Below, one piece after another: positions 7,601 to 15,731 of a stretch of 38,817 nt of DNA. This stretch comes from Acidobacteriota bacterium. Lineage in GTDB: Bacteria > Acidobacteriota > Vicinamibacteria > Vicinamibacterales > Vicinamibacteraceae. Both the position numbers and the translations under genes were made by a program. The stretch lies in NCBI GenBank assembly GCA_023418055.1, contig JAEZDP010000216.1:1-38817 (forward strand), written 5' to 3'. The notes under the pieces are model-generated. The model saw only the letters and a program-made list of their open reading frames with translations, was not told the DNA's origin and made no database searches. Numbering within the stretch: position 1 is the stretch's first letter; each line of letters opens with the position of its first letter.

Positions 7601-9100
7601 TTCCTTCCGCCGGAGGCTGCCCCGGAAACGGGCGAAGACCGCCTCGACCTGGCGATTCAGTCCACGTCCATCGACCTCCGCCTGGCCGAGGGCCTCACCG
7701 ACCAGGTGCGAGACCTGACAGGCCAGGCGCAAGTGGACATCCGCCTGACGAACACGGGGCGCACCCCGGTGGTGGACGGCGAGGTGCGCTTCACCAACGC
7801 AGGGTTCCTCGTGGCGGCGACGGGCGTCGCCTACGGCAACGTCAACGGCGCGCTCTACTTCGAGGACGACCGCGTGGTGGTACGGCACCTCACCGCCGAG
7901 TCACGCGAGGGACGGACCCTCGACATCTCGGGCGAGGTGGGGCTGCGCAACGCGCGCAAAGGCGACCTGTCGCTGTCGATATCGGGGCAGGGCGTGCGCG
8001 TGCTCGACAACGCGTTCGGCCAGATCGACGTCGACAGCACGCTTGCCGTCACCGGCAACCTGAGCGCGCCGGTCGTCGAAGGCGATCTCGTCATCGCCTC
8101 GGGGCGCCTCGAAGTGGACGCCGTGCTCCCGCGTGTCGCGACCGGGACCTACGCCACCGAGGCCACCTACCAGGGCATCCCGACGTACCGCGACGAGGAC
8201 GCCTTCCCGGTCGTGCCAAACATCCTCCAGAGAGCACCAGGCGACGGGGCGCCCGACGAGGAGACGGCGGACGAACCCGAGACCCCGCTGTTTGTCTACG
8301 ACGACCTTGCGCTGAACATCCGCGTGCGGATTCCGGACAACCTCCTGCTGCGCGGCCGTGACGTGGAAGTGGGCCGCAACAGCATCGGCGATGTGAACGT
8401 GACCATGGGCGGCGATTTCCGCGTGGCCAAGGCCGCCGGTGAACCGCTCGTCCTGATTGGCGCTGTCAACACCGTGCGAGGGACCTACTCGTATCAGGGC
8501 CGACGCTTCGAGATTGCGCGCGACGGCCAGGTGCTCTTCCGCGGCGATGGCACGACCAACCCCTCGCTCGACATCACGGCCGAGCGGGTCATCCAGGGCG
8601 TCGAGGCGCGCGTCCGCATCCAGGGCACCGCCGAAGATCCCACGCTCACGCTGTCGAGCGACCCGCCGCTCGACGAGGCGGACGTGCTGGCGCTCATCGT
8701 CTTCAACCAGCCGGTCAATCAACTCGGTACGGGGCAGCAGAACTCGCTCGCGCAACGGGCGGGCGGCGTGGCCGCGGGCTTTGCGGTGTCGCCCATCGCC
8801 CAGGCGCTTGGCAACTCGCTCGACCTCGACCTCTTCGACGTCGAGACCACCGACCCGTCGGGGCGAGTCAACCCTGCGGTCGTCATCGGGCAGCAAGTGA
8901 ACCAGAACCTGTTTGTGAAGTTCCGGCAGCAGTTCGGCAACCAGCAGGTGTCGCAGTTCCTGCTCGAATACCGCCTTGCCGACTTCCTTCGCCTGCAGGG
9001 CAACGCGGCCGAAGGCGACGGCCTTGCCAGGGGTAACCGTTCGCTCACGCAACGAATCGAGCGGTATGGCGCCGATCTGGTGTTCTACTTCGCGTTCTGA
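4661..9100 (+). CDS. tamB: TamB-like translocation and assembly module protein (DUF490)
   Basis: The 1479-residue protein begins with a basic stretch and one N-terminal membrane anchor (WLGWGTAVLIGLVIVALVATQ). A very long, repetitive beta-rich region follows (many VxLDLxG and GTLxxT segments), of the AsmA/TamB kind expected to form a hydrophobic groove spanning the periplasm. The C-terminal part has typical DUF490 features (TRGTYSYQGRRFEI-like VRGTYSYQGRRFEI, DPPLDEADVLALIVFNQP, LEYRLADFLRLQG) and ends in Phe. It starts two bases after the stop of the tamA-like gene, so the two are surely cotranscribed. An 1106-residue open frame on the opposite strand is a GC-driven shadow. Its 3' end faces the efflux operon with only 15 nt between. 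Confidence 0.85.
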   Translation: MPGRRRRLLRWLGWGTAVLIGLVIVALVATQTPWFRDWLRRTAMRQAERVIDGQLVIGRIEGRLFDGITLRDVALVQNGTPVVTMDRVAVTYGLGELLSDGRVIAQLHVDRPIVRAVRTPDGWNLARLLKPRPPSEPGRPRATFALPDIAVTDGTVLVEGDGAEPAGAIPRRIEDLQFSGGVTSDPSHLAIDIRRLALRAEQPALDLQSVDGRLVSTTDGWTFEDIVVVTGASRVRVAGTLTRPDPAAALTYALDVDGERISLPEIGGFLPAVAYLEVAPSLQTSVRGTLDALELDLRMTSAAGDATGPVTLDLTGPTRAVAGSLRVRDVDLATWVGRPEAGGRITGDATFDLRFPSATPGVALDGSFAFRGPEASAYGYAATDVTARGRLRGRRIELDASAAAYGGRATTRGSIDRPGPSQPDVRLSLAGRVERIDLRTLWESLPVPNLDTSLSGAYTVDGPMSALRATATLDASTVEGATLLPGLTAAFTRSGRDYSFEADGEIEGLDVPRLGQALDVAAMQDERFAGGVTGAFAVEGTQRGDDSLRLVASGTLRDTNVLGGVIPSMRVEATLADRALDVVARGRIEGYDLPTVSGVAALTGTLTGEVDSRVTFTTFDEVAFDTVNVDGTVRLERPTLLDVPFEQVTADVRLQRGLLDVRAVEGTGEGFTLTGKGTLALGESGASTFSYRLDAASLVNPARIADLPLTGAAVTEGTITGSRDDFTATGTLTGTGVAYGTTISADTASASYTVRVPDFDPARLDVVSTVSATTLGVAGMPLAEATGEIAYVPGLLTFDASAADEVRTVHGEGSLALDDGKQVLTLRDLRVEREAVRWALAPGTDAALAITSSAIDVAPVTLVHGSQTIALEGRVALADTETHDASLVMTGVEIGDALLIADQDVDADGTVALDVEIGGTGATPAASGTLNVTGARYRDLPIASIEARVEDDGRIAQVEAIVRQSDLAYVTAKGTVPRTLFLPPEAAPETGEDRLDLAIQSTSIDLRLAEGLTDQVRDLTGQAQVDIRLTNTGRTPVVDGEVRFTNAGFLVAATGVAYGNVNGALYFEDDRVVVRHLTAESREGRTLDISGEVGLRNARKGDLSLSISGQGVRVLDNAFGQIDVDSTLAVTGNLSAPVVEGDLVIASGRLEVDAVLPRVATGTYATEATYQGIPTYRDEDAFPVVPNILQRAPGDGAPDEETADEPETPLFVYDDLALNIRVRIPDNLLLRGRDVEVGRNSIGDVNVTMGGDFRVAKAAGEPLVLIGAVNTVRGTYSYQGRRFEIARDGQVLFRGDGTTNPSLDITAERVIQGVEARVRIQGTAEDPTLTLSSDPPLDEADVLALIVFNQPVNQLGTGQQNSLAQRAGGVAAGFAVSPIAQALGNSLDLDLFDVETTDPSGRVNPAVVIGQQVNQNLFVKFRQQFGNQQVSQFLLEYRLADFLRLQGNAAEGDGLARGNRSLTQRIERYGADLVFYFAF

Positions 9101-9115
9101 GCCGCGGCAGGCACG

Positions 9116-10381
9116 TCACTCCCGGACGATGGCGTCGATGGGCGAGAGGCGCGACGCCTGGACGGCCGGGTAGATGCCGAAGACCAGGCCGACGACCACC
9201 GCCGCACACGCACTCGCGAGGACACTGCCGGGGGTGATCGACGCGTACAGCATGGCCTCGGTGCGCGCTCTCACGAGTGCCGTCACGACGTAGGCAGTGA
9301 TCAGCCCGGCGCTCACCCCGAGCACGGCGCCCGTGCCCGCAATCGCCACCGACTCGGCCAGGAACTGAGCGGCGATGTCGCGTCTTCTGGCACCCACCGC
9401 CTTACGGATGCCAATCTCCCGGGTCCGCTCGTTCACCGAGGCCAGCAGCACGTTCATGATGCCGATCCCGCCGACGACGAGCGAGATGGACGCAAAGGCG
9501 CCGAGCAGCCATTTCATCAGATTGAGGGCCTGCGCCACGTCGCGCAGCCGTTCGGGTCCGTGCGACACCACGCGCGTGTTGCCCTGCCAGGACGGCTGCT
9601 GCTGCACCACCCGCTCGAGCCGCAGGCGCGCGCCCGGTGTGTCTTCGGCACGCGGCACGTCCACGTGCACGGTCCTGGCGCGGGGCGTGGTCGGTGGCAC
9701 CAGGGCCGCCTCACCCGGATCGAGGGCCACGACCGCCGACAGATCGCGGGCACCTGGCACGCCGTCCTGCACGCCGACGATGCGGAACGGCCGCCCCCCC
9801 AGCATCATCGTGCGGCCCAGGGCGTCTGTGGCGGCTCCACCCGTCAGCGCGGCGGCGGTGCCGGCGCTGACCACCGCCACGGGCAGGCCGGTCTCGAGTT
9901 CGTGGCGCGTGGGCCAGCGCCCGACCACGAGCGGCGCGCGTGCGGGCTCACGTCCGGTGGTCCGCACGGCGCTGAGCGTCACCGCGCGCCTCGTGCCGTT
10001 GACGTCGGTGAGCGCCGTTCCCGTGACCTCCAGCGTCACCGTCGCATCTGGCACGGCGTTCGCCACGACCTCCGCGTCGGCCGGCGTGAACGTCGGGTAC
10101 ACGGCGCGCAGCACGCGGTGGCCGTCCACGAGATCGTGCGTCACGGCCTGCAGGCTCACGCGCGTGAGTCCTTCGCGCGCGAGCCGGTCCCTCGCGAAGG
10201 CCTCCGCGCCGTCGCCGAGCGCGAGCACTGCCGACAGCGACGCGGATCCGATGACGACTCCCAGGGTGGACAACAGGGTGCGCAGGGGGTGTGTCTGCAG
10301 CGACTGCAGCCCCACGCCGATGGCAGACGATGGCACGACGGAACAGACGGAGGCGCGGCCTCGTACGTTCCGGGACCTCAC
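9116..10381 (-). CDS. MacB-type ABC transporter permease (second permease of the operon)
   Basis: The 421-residue product has the MacB/FtsX layout. One N-terminal helix (PLRTLLSTLGVVIGSASLSA) is followed by a large periplasmic domain. A C-terminal FtsX domain then contains VVGGIGIMNVLLASVNERTREIGIRKAVGARRRDI across several pieces, two further helices, and the final YPAVQASRLSPIDAIVRE. Such permeases do not form a channel but transmit ATP-driven movement to periplasmic adaptors (mechanotransmission; family knowledge). The GTG at 10381 begins two bases after the stop of the upstream permease and is preferred for coupling; a GTG at 10336, closer to the conserved part, is also possible. It carries no nucleotide-binding domain, and no ATPase gene is nearby. 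Confidence 0.85.
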   Translation of the reverse strand: MRSRNVRGRASVCSVVPSSAIGVGLQSLQTHPLRTLLSTLGVVIGSASLSAVLALGDGAEAFARDRLAREGLTRVSLQAVTHDLVDGHRVLRAVYPTFTPADAEVVANAVPDATVTLEVTGTALTDVNGTRRAVTLSAVRTTGREPARAPLVVGRWPTRHELETGLPVAVVSAGTAAALTGGAATDALGRTMMLGGRPFRIVGVQDGVPGARDLSAVVALDPGEAALVPPTTPRARTVHVDVPRAEDTPGARLRLERVVQQQPSWQGNTRVVSHGPERLRDVAQALNLMKWLLGAFASISLVVGGIGIMNVLLASVNERTREIGIRKAVGARRRDIAAQFLAESVAIAGTGAVLGVSAGLITAYVVTALVRARTEAMLYASITPGSVLASACAAVVVGLVFGIYPAVQASRLSPIDAIVRE

Positions 10382-10383
10382 GC

Positions 10384-11682
10384 CTACTCGTAGTGCAGGG
10401 CCTTGACGGGATCGAGGCGCGCGGCCTTGCGGGCCGGGTAGACGCCGAAGACGAGGCCGACCGCCACCGACACGGTGAAGGCCAGCACCACCGACGCCGG
10501 CGTGATGACCGTCGTCCAGCCCGCGAAGTACGCCACCACGCGCGACAGCACGACGCCGACGATGACGCCGACGAGCCCTCCGGCGCCCGAGATCATCGTC
10601 GCCTCGATGAGGAACTGCCGGACGACCTCTGCCTGCGTCGCCCCGACGGCCCGCCGGACGCCCACCTCGCGCGTGCGCTCGAGCACGCTGGCCAGCATGA
10701 TGTTCATGATGCCGATGCCGCCGACCAGCAGCGAGATCGACGCGATCGCCACCATCACCATCTGGAAGATCTGCTGCGTGCGGCGCTGCTCGGCCAGCAG
10801 CTCGGCGGGCACGACGACGCTGAAGTCGCCCGCCTGGCGATGCGTCTCGTCGAGCAGGCCCCGCACCGTGCGGGCGGAGGCCACCGACTGATCGGCCGAC
10901 TGCAGTTGCAGGTAGATGCCGTCGATCTCGTCGCGGAACCCGCTGCTCGTGTCTTCGAGGCGAAGGATGGCGGCCCAGAGCGGCACGTAGATCAGGTTGT
11001 TGCGGTCTTCCGCCGGCACACCGTCGACGCCTCCAGGCGCGCTCATCTGCGGGCCGGTCACGCCGACGACGCGGAACCACTGCTCGTTGACCTTGACGAA
11101 CTCGCCCACCGCCGACCGCCCGGTGAACAGCCTATCGGCCACACCTTCTCCGAGCACGCAGACGGGTGCGGCCCGACGCGCGTCGTCCTCGTCGAAGAAC
11201 CGTCCTTCGGCCACGAAGACGCCGGCAATGGACGCATAGGCGGGGGCCACGCCGTACACGACGGGCATCTCGCGGCCAGGACGGGGCAGCAGGCTGCTCG
11301 GCGTGAAGCGCTTGCGCGCCGAGGTCGCCGTCACTCCTTCGACATTGGCCTCGATGAGGCGCAGGTCGTTGAGCGTCAAGCCGGGGGAGACGGTGCGCAC
11401 CTTCCGCATCGTCTGCCAGTCGGTGGCTTCACGCGCCTCGATGATGAGGTTGCGCACGCCGAGATTCTCGATGAACGCCATCACCTGCTGCTGCGCACCG
11501 GCCCCGATCGACAACATCGCGACGACGGCCGACACGCCGCAGATCATGCCGAGCATCGTGAGGGCCGAACGCAGCTTGTTCACAAACAGGTTGTCGAGCC
11601 CCATCCTGAGGTCGGGGACGAGGCTCTCGAGCAGCCCGCGACGAGGACGCCGCGCTGTGGCGGTCGCTGAAGAGGTACTCAT
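10384..11682 (-). CDS. MacB-type ABC transporter permease (first permease of the operon)
   Basis: The 432-residue protein shows a short basic N-terminus and a first helix in the canonical context NKLRSALTMLGMICGVSAVV. A MacB periplasmic core domain follows (about residues 65-280), then an FtsX domain with LLVGGIGIMNIMLASVLERT and VGVRRAVGATQ. It ends in YPARKAARLDPVKALHYE, typical for macrolide/peptide exporter permeases. Its ATG overlaps the stop of the upstream adaptor in an ATGA, so the reading is translationally coupled. It lacks a fused ATP-binding domain, unlike E. coli MacB, so an ATPase from another locus must be used. It probably works with the second permease as a heterodimer; that is inference. 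Confidence 0.9.
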   Translation of the reverse strand: MSTSSATATARRPRRGLLESLVPDLRMGLDNLFVNKLRSALTMLGMICGVSAVVAMLSIGAGAQQQVMAFIENLGVRNLIIEAREATDWQTMRKVRTVSPGLTLNDLRLIEANVEGVTATSARKRFTPSSLLPRPGREMPVVYGVAPAYASIAGVFVAEGRFFDEDDARRAAPVCVLGEGVADRLFTGRSAVGEFVKVNEQWFRVVGVTGPQMSAPGGVDGVPAEDRNNLIYVPLWAAILRLEDTSSGFRDEIDGIYLQLQSADQSVASARTVRGLLDETHRQAGDFSVVVPAELLAEQRRTQQIFQMVMVAIASISLLVGGIGIMNIMLASVLERTREVGVRRAVGATQAEVVRQFLIEATMISGAGGLVGVIVGVVLSRVVAYFAGWTTVITPASVVLAFTVSVAVGLVFGVYPARKAARLDPVKALHYE

Positions 11683-12989
11683 CGGCCGGGTCCTCCAGGG
11701 GCTGCCGCGGCGGCACCCGTCGTCGTCGGCGCCTGCGTGGAGGCCTCCGGATCGGCCAGGGCCACCACGGCACCTTCGGCGAGCCCTTCGACGACCACCC
11801 GGGTCTGCGTCCGCGCGACGATGGTCAGCGGGGTGGGCGTGAAGCGGTCGTTCTGCTGGACGAAGACGGTGGGTGTTCCGTTGCGTTCGAAGACGGCCTG
11901 CCTCGGCATCGACAGCACGCCCGTGAGCGGGGCGCCGGTGATGCGAACCCGTGCGCTCCGACCCGGTTCGACGTCGCTCGCGCCTCCCGCCAATTTCAGG
12001 ATCACGTCGAACTCGCGCTGCGCCGTGGGTGCGCGGAAGAACCCGCCGCGGTCGGCCATGCCCGAGACCGACAGCACCGTCGCCGCGAGTGGCGCACGCG
12101 TGGAGCCGTCGAGCTGCACGTCGGCCGGCTGGTCCTTCACGATGCCGGTGGCGAGCGACTCGGCCACCCTCGCGCGCAGTTCCAACTCGGCCGGGTCAAG
12201 GATGCTCAGGACGGGGCGGCCCGGAAAGACCACATCGCCTTCCCGGAAATCGGGCAGCGCCATCCCGGGATAGAAGAACCCGCTGTTGGCGTCCTGGTTC
12301 TGGCGCACCGCCACCACGCCGTCGAACGGCGCGAGGATCTCCATCTGGGCGATCGCCTGCCGGGCCGTCTCACGGGCGAGCGCCGACTTCTGACGTTTCT
12401 CCTGGAGCACGGCCAGGGCGGCCTTGTTCGTCTCGCCGCGCGACTTCACGTCCTCTTCGAGCTGGGCCAGCTTGCGGCGTGCCTCTTCGAGCGTCAGCTG
12501 GTTCTTACGCGCGTCGACCTCACTCAGCAACTCGTTGGTCGTGACGTCGAGTTCCGCCTTGCGCACCTCGAAGCGGGCCTTGAGCAGGTTCACCTCGTCC
12601 TGCGCCGCCTGCACCGCGCGGTCGGCGGCCTGCTTGGCGAGTTCCTGATCAGCCTCGGCCACCTCCGACTCGGCCTGCTCGAGGTTGAACAGCTGCTCGG
12701 CCGGGTCGAAGCGCATGACCGGCTCGCCGGCTCTCACCGAGGTGCCCGAGGGCACGAGGAAGACCAGCCGCAGCGAGCCCGGCACCGCCGGTGCCGACAC
12801 CAGCTGGTTGCGCCGGGCCGTGAACTCGCCGCTGGTGTGGAGGTCGGCCACCACATCGCCTCGCTCGACCCGCGTCGTCGGTACCTGCACCTTCGACGAG
12901 GCGGCCGTCGAACAGCCGGCCAGCGCGAGGACGGCCAGGAGGCAGGCGCCGTGCCCAGCGCGGATGCTCGGGACGGTGCGACGGGTCAT
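11679..12989 (-). CDS. HlyD/MacA-type periplasmic adaptor lipoprotein (third adaptor)
   Basis: The 436-residue protein has a lipoprotein signal (LLAVLALAGC, acylated Cys 26). A barrel-sandwich/lipoyl half follows (RRNQLVSAPAVPGSLRLVFL, then VPSGTSVRAGEPVMRFDP). A long alpha-helical hairpin spans about residues 105-215 and is rich in Ala, Glu, Lys and Leu. The second lipoyl half reads QMEILAPFDGVVAVRQ. A beta-barrel and membrane-proximal domain complete it. Such adaptors bridge inner-membrane permeases and an outer-membrane channel. It overlaps both neighbours by 4 nt. It is clearly different in sequence from the two adaptors before it, so this is not a recent tandem duplication. Confidence 0.88.
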   Translation of the reverse strand: MTRRTVPSIRAGHGACLLAVLALAGCSTAASSKVQVPTTRVERGDVVADLHTSGEFTARRNQLVSAPAVPGSLRLVFLVPSGTSVRAGEPVMRFDPAEQLFNLEQAESEVAEADQELAKQAADRAVQAAQDEVNLLKARFEVRKAELDVTTNELLSEVDARKNQLTLEEARRKLAQLEEDVKSRGETNKAALAVLQEKRQKSALARETARQAIAQMEILAPFDGVVAVRQNQDANSGFFYPGMALPDFREGDVVFPGRPVLSILDPAELELRARVAESLATGIVKDQPADVQLDGSTRAPLAATVLSVSGMADRGGFFRAPTAQREFDVILKLAGGASDVEPGRSARVRITGAPLTGVLSMPRQAVFERNGTPTVFVQQNDRFTPTPLTIVARTQTRVVVEGLAEGAVVALADPEASTQAPTTTGAAAAAPGGPGR

Positions 12990-14227
12990 CGGGTCACCAC
13001 GAGGTCGGGGGAAGGCTCGACGACCGCCACGTCTTCGCCGGCCCGCACGCCGTCGCTCACCGCGACCATCTCGTCGCTGCGGTGGACCACGGTGAGCACC
13101 CGGCGTTCGAAGCCACGGCCCGAGCGCACGTAGGCGACTGTAGCGCCGTCGCGGACGAAGACGGCGCGGGCCGGCACGAGCCGCTGATTGGGCACCCGCG
13201 CCAGTTCGACGCGTGCGTTGGCGCTCATGCCCGGCCTGAGTCGGGGATCGGCGTCATCGAGTGCGAGCACGATCTCGAACCCCCGCTTCGGCGGCCACGT
13301 GCTGGCGTCCATCTTGGCGAGGGTCGCGATGCGCTCGATCCGTCCCCGCAGTTCCTTGCCCGCAAGGGCGTCGATGGTGAGCGTGGCCGGCTGTCCCACG
13401 ACGAGGCGGCTGCGATCGACCTCGTCGACCATTGCGGTCATGCGCGCGTCGCTCAGGTCTGGCAACTCGGCGATCTGCGCGCCGGCCCACGCACTGTCGC
13501 CCACCTGGAAGGGCCGGACTCCCTGTCCCATCTGGCCGGCCCGCCAGTTGTCGAGCACCACGAGCACGCCGTCGGAGGGCGCCCGCACCTCGAGGGCCTG
13601 CACGCCCCTGGACGTCCGCGCGACTTCGGCACGCGCCCGGTCCTGCTTGCCCTCGAGCCCGCGGACGGTGGCCTGCGTCACCTGCCGTCCCGTATCGATG
13701 GTGGTGTCCGACTCGACGAACTTCTGCTCGGCGTCCGACAACGACAGCCGCGCCTTCTGCTCGTCGAACCGCGACGACAACTCGCCGGCCCGCACGTCCA
13801 GCCGGGCCCGTTCCACGTCGTACTCCGCCGTCAGGCGCGCGGTCGTGAACTCCTCGAGCGAGATGCGACCTTCGGCATAGGCGCGCGCGATCTCGGCCTC
13901 GGCCTCACGCAAGGCCGACGACTTCTCCTGCAGCTTGGTCACCAGCGTGGTGCGGTCGAAGGCGATGACCACGTCCCCAGCTTTCACCGACGACCCGTTC
14001 GGGGCCATGGCGAGAATACGGAGGTCTCCTGCGTCGGACGGGGCCGAGAGCATCACCGACCGCCTCGCCTGCACCTCGCCGCGCACCACCATGCGATCGA
14101 CGAACTCGCCGTCTTCGACCTTCGCGGTCTCGACGGACGCCTCGACGGCCGTCATCTGCGACAGCATCCACCACCCGGCGCCTATCAGGACCGTGAGACC
14201 GAGCGCGGCCCACCACCGGCGCCTCAC
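12986..14227 (-). CDS. HlyD-type periplasmic adaptor with N-terminal membrane anchor (second adaptor)
   Basis: The 413-residue protein starts with a basic segment and one uncleaved helix (WWAALGLTVLIGAGWWML) instead of a lipobox. The adaptor core has a first lipoyl half (RRSVMLSAPSDAGDLRILAM, then PNGSSVKAGDVVIAFD). An alpha-hairpin runs from about residue 95 to 195. The second lipoyl half is ALEVRAPSDGVLVVLDN, and the barrel region includes GQPATLTIDALAGKELRGRI. It is the middle one of three consecutive adaptors and overlaps both neighbours by 4 nt (ATGA-type junctions), so all are translated from one message. The different anchoring mode, helix versus lipid, suggests the adaptors are not interchangeable; that is inference. 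Confidence 0.88.
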   Translation of the reverse strand: MRRRWWAALGLTVLIGAGWWMLSQMTAVEASVETAKVEDGEFVDRMVVRGEVQARRSVMLSAPSDAGDLRILAMAPNGSSVKAGDVVIAFDRTTLVTKLQEKSSALREAEAEIARAYAEGRISLEEFTTARLTAEYDVERARLDVRAGELSSRFDEQKARLSLSDAEQKFVESDTTIDTGRQVTQATVRGLEGKQDRARAEVARTSRGVQALEVRAPSDGVLVVLDNWRAGQMGQGVRPFQVGDSAWAGAQIAELPDLSDARMTAMVDEVDRSRLVVGQPATLTIDALAGKELRGRIERIATLAKMDASTWPPKRGFEIVLALDDADPRLRPGMSANARVELARVPNQRLVPARAVFVRDGATVAYVRSGRGFERRVLTVVHRSDEMVAVSDGVRAGEDVAVVEPSPDLVVTR

Positions 14228-15432
14228 GACGTCTGCCTCTCGCGGGACCGTGTGACCACCTCGCCCTCACGCACGCCGTCGGTGATGACGGCATCGACAT
14301 CGGTCGTGCCCGCCAGCACCACCTCGCGCCAGGTCGGGCCCACCAGCACCCCGGGCTTGCCGTCGCGCCACGTGAGCGCATCGCGCGGCACGGCCAGTGC
14401 ATCGCGCCACGACGCCAGTTCCACGTCGACGGCCGCCGAGAGGTCGGGCGTCAGCACGTCGTCGCCGGCGTCGATTGTGAAGATGGCCGCCAGGCCGCGG
14501 ACCTTGTCGGACATCGCACTGGCGACGGCCACGGGCGAGATGCGGTCGAGGCGGGCGTCGTAGCGCCGCGTGGGGTAGGCGTCGAGCGTGACGACGGCGG
14601 TCTGCCCGACCTCGAGCCCGTCGAGGTCGGCCTGGTTCAGCCGCACCCGCACGCGCATGGTCGACTCGCCGACGACATCGAGCAGCCCGAGGCCGCCGCG
14701 CACTTCCTCTCCTTCCTGCGGTTCTCCCATGCGTCCGCCCTTCCAGATCGAGCGCAGCACCACCAGGCCGGCGACCGGCGCGCGGACCGACAGCAGTTCG
14801 GCGTTGCGCTCGGCGTGCTGCAGGGCGCTCAGTGCGCGGTCGCGGCGGATCTCGAGCGTCCGACGCTCGGCGCGTGCCGCGTCACGCTTGAGGAGGTTGG
14901 TCTTGCGCACCTGCTGCGCCTCCGCCTCGGCGGCCTCGAGCGCCAGCAGGTTCTTCTCGGCCTCGATCCGGGGCAGCAGCGGGTTCTTGTCCACCTCGAG
15001 GCGTGCGAGCGCGAGCGCGTTCTCGGTGGTCTTGAGGAGCGTGTCGTCTTTGACCGCCGCCTCCACGTGTTCGGCCTCGAGTCGCCGCACCTGCTCGGTG
15101 AGGTCGCGCCACTCGGCCCGCTTCTCGAGGGCCGCGTCGAGTTGCGACTGCCGGTCGAATTCCACGAGCAGGTCGCCGGCCTGCACGCGCGTGCCGTTGG
15201 CCACCAGCCGCGTGATGACCAGGCTCCCCGACTGTTGACCGGCGAGCCGGGGGACGACGACGGCGAGCGACGCGGCGGCCTCGATCGTGCCGTGCAGCCG
15301 TGTGACACGGCGCACGTCGCGCCGCTCGACGCTGGCCATCGCCGCACTCGTGGCGGGGGAGGCCGACTGGGCAGACGACCCGCACCCTGCGGCACACAGG
15401 GCCAGGACGACGACTGGGATGAGTGGTTTCAC
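14224..15432 (-). CDS. HlyD-type periplasmic adaptor lipoprotein (first adaptor of the operon)
   Basis: The 402-residue protein has a lipoprotein signal (PVVVLALCAAGC, Cys 17). A lipoyl half follows (LVANGTRVQAGDLLVEFDRQ). The long Glu/Ala/Arg-rich helical hairpin is at about residues 100-205. The second lipoyl half reads LLSVRAPVAGLVVLRSIW, and a barrel segment is VGQTAVVTLDAYPTRRYDARL. The start is a GTG at 15430-15432 directly followed by AAACCA. No good Shine-Dalgarno is visible. It is the first gene of the five-gene efflux operon. The promoter must lie in the repeat-bearing gap 15433-15731 or further upstream past the HD-GYP gene. Confidence 0.86.
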   Translation of the reverse strand: MKPLIPVVVLALCAAGCGSSAQSASPATSAAMASVERRDVRRVTRLHGTIEAAASLAVVVPRLAGQQSGSLVITRLVANGTRVQAGDLLVEFDRQSQLDAALEKRAEWRDLTEQVRRLEAEHVEAAVKDDTLLKTTENALALARLEVDKNPLLPRIEAEKNLLALEAAEAEAQQVRKTNLLKRDAARAERRTLEIRRDRALSALQHAERNAELLSVRAPVAGLVVLRSIWKGGRMGEPQEGEEVRGGLGLLDVVGESTMRVRVRLNQADLDGLEVGQTAVVTLDAYPTRRYDARLDRISPVAVASAMSDKVRGLAAIFTIDAGDDVLTPDLSAAVDVELASWRDALAVPRDALTWRDGKPGVLVGPTWREVVLAGTTDVDAVITDGVREGEVVTRSRERQTS

Positions 15433-15604
15433 GGATCTGGAACCCTGAGACGACGGTCGAGGTCAGAAAGTTGGCGGCGTGTGGTGCGGAAGTGCCGAGC
15501 ATGGTATGCCAGCACGGGCGCGGGAGCCATAGCGACCCCGACAGGTGGGCTGCCGCAGGAGGCGGCAGGGTCCTCGGAGAATGGGTGGCCGTCGGCATCA
15601 TCTC

Positions 15605-15700
15605 GCAGGTCTGCCCCCCACCGACGCCTCGCAGGTCTGACCCCCCACCGACGCCGCGCAGGTCTGACCCCACGACCGTGCGTTTCAGGTCTGACCCCAC
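15605..15700. repeat. 27-bp direct repeat cluster B (4 copies of CAGGTCTGACCCC)
   Basis: Copies begin at 15606, 15632, 15659 and 15686 (spacing 26, 27, 27). The first reads CAGGTCTGCCCCC; the others match cluster A at 151-217. Spacers are again related (CCGACGCC). It fills the gap between the HD-GYP gene's 3' end and the first adaptor gene. I see no other recognisable content in 15433-15604. Confidence 0.85.
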
Positions 15701-15726
15701 GGGACCCCACGGGAACCCCGCGGGAA
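15695..15726. repeat. Three tandem copies of CCCCACGGGA(A)
   Basis: CCCCACGGGA, CCCCACGGGAA and CCCCGCGGGAA follow each other head to tail, overlapping the last 27-bp repeat copy and ending 6 nt before the HD-GYP stop codon. Each unit holds a CCC-nn-GGG inverted core. Confidence 0.7.
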
Positions 15727-15731
15727 CATGC

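Noticed and set aside
4568..7888. 1106-codon minus-strand frame inside the tamB-like gene
   Set aside because: Composition is the low-complexity Arg/Gly/His/Val pattern of an antisense shadow, while the plus strand encodes a normal TamB-like protein.
9116..15432. A hidden ATP-binding protein gene in the efflux operon
   Set aside because: No Walker A (GxxGxGKS/T), LSGGQ or Walker B pattern was found in the translated frames supplied for this region; the adaptor and permease genes are contiguous.
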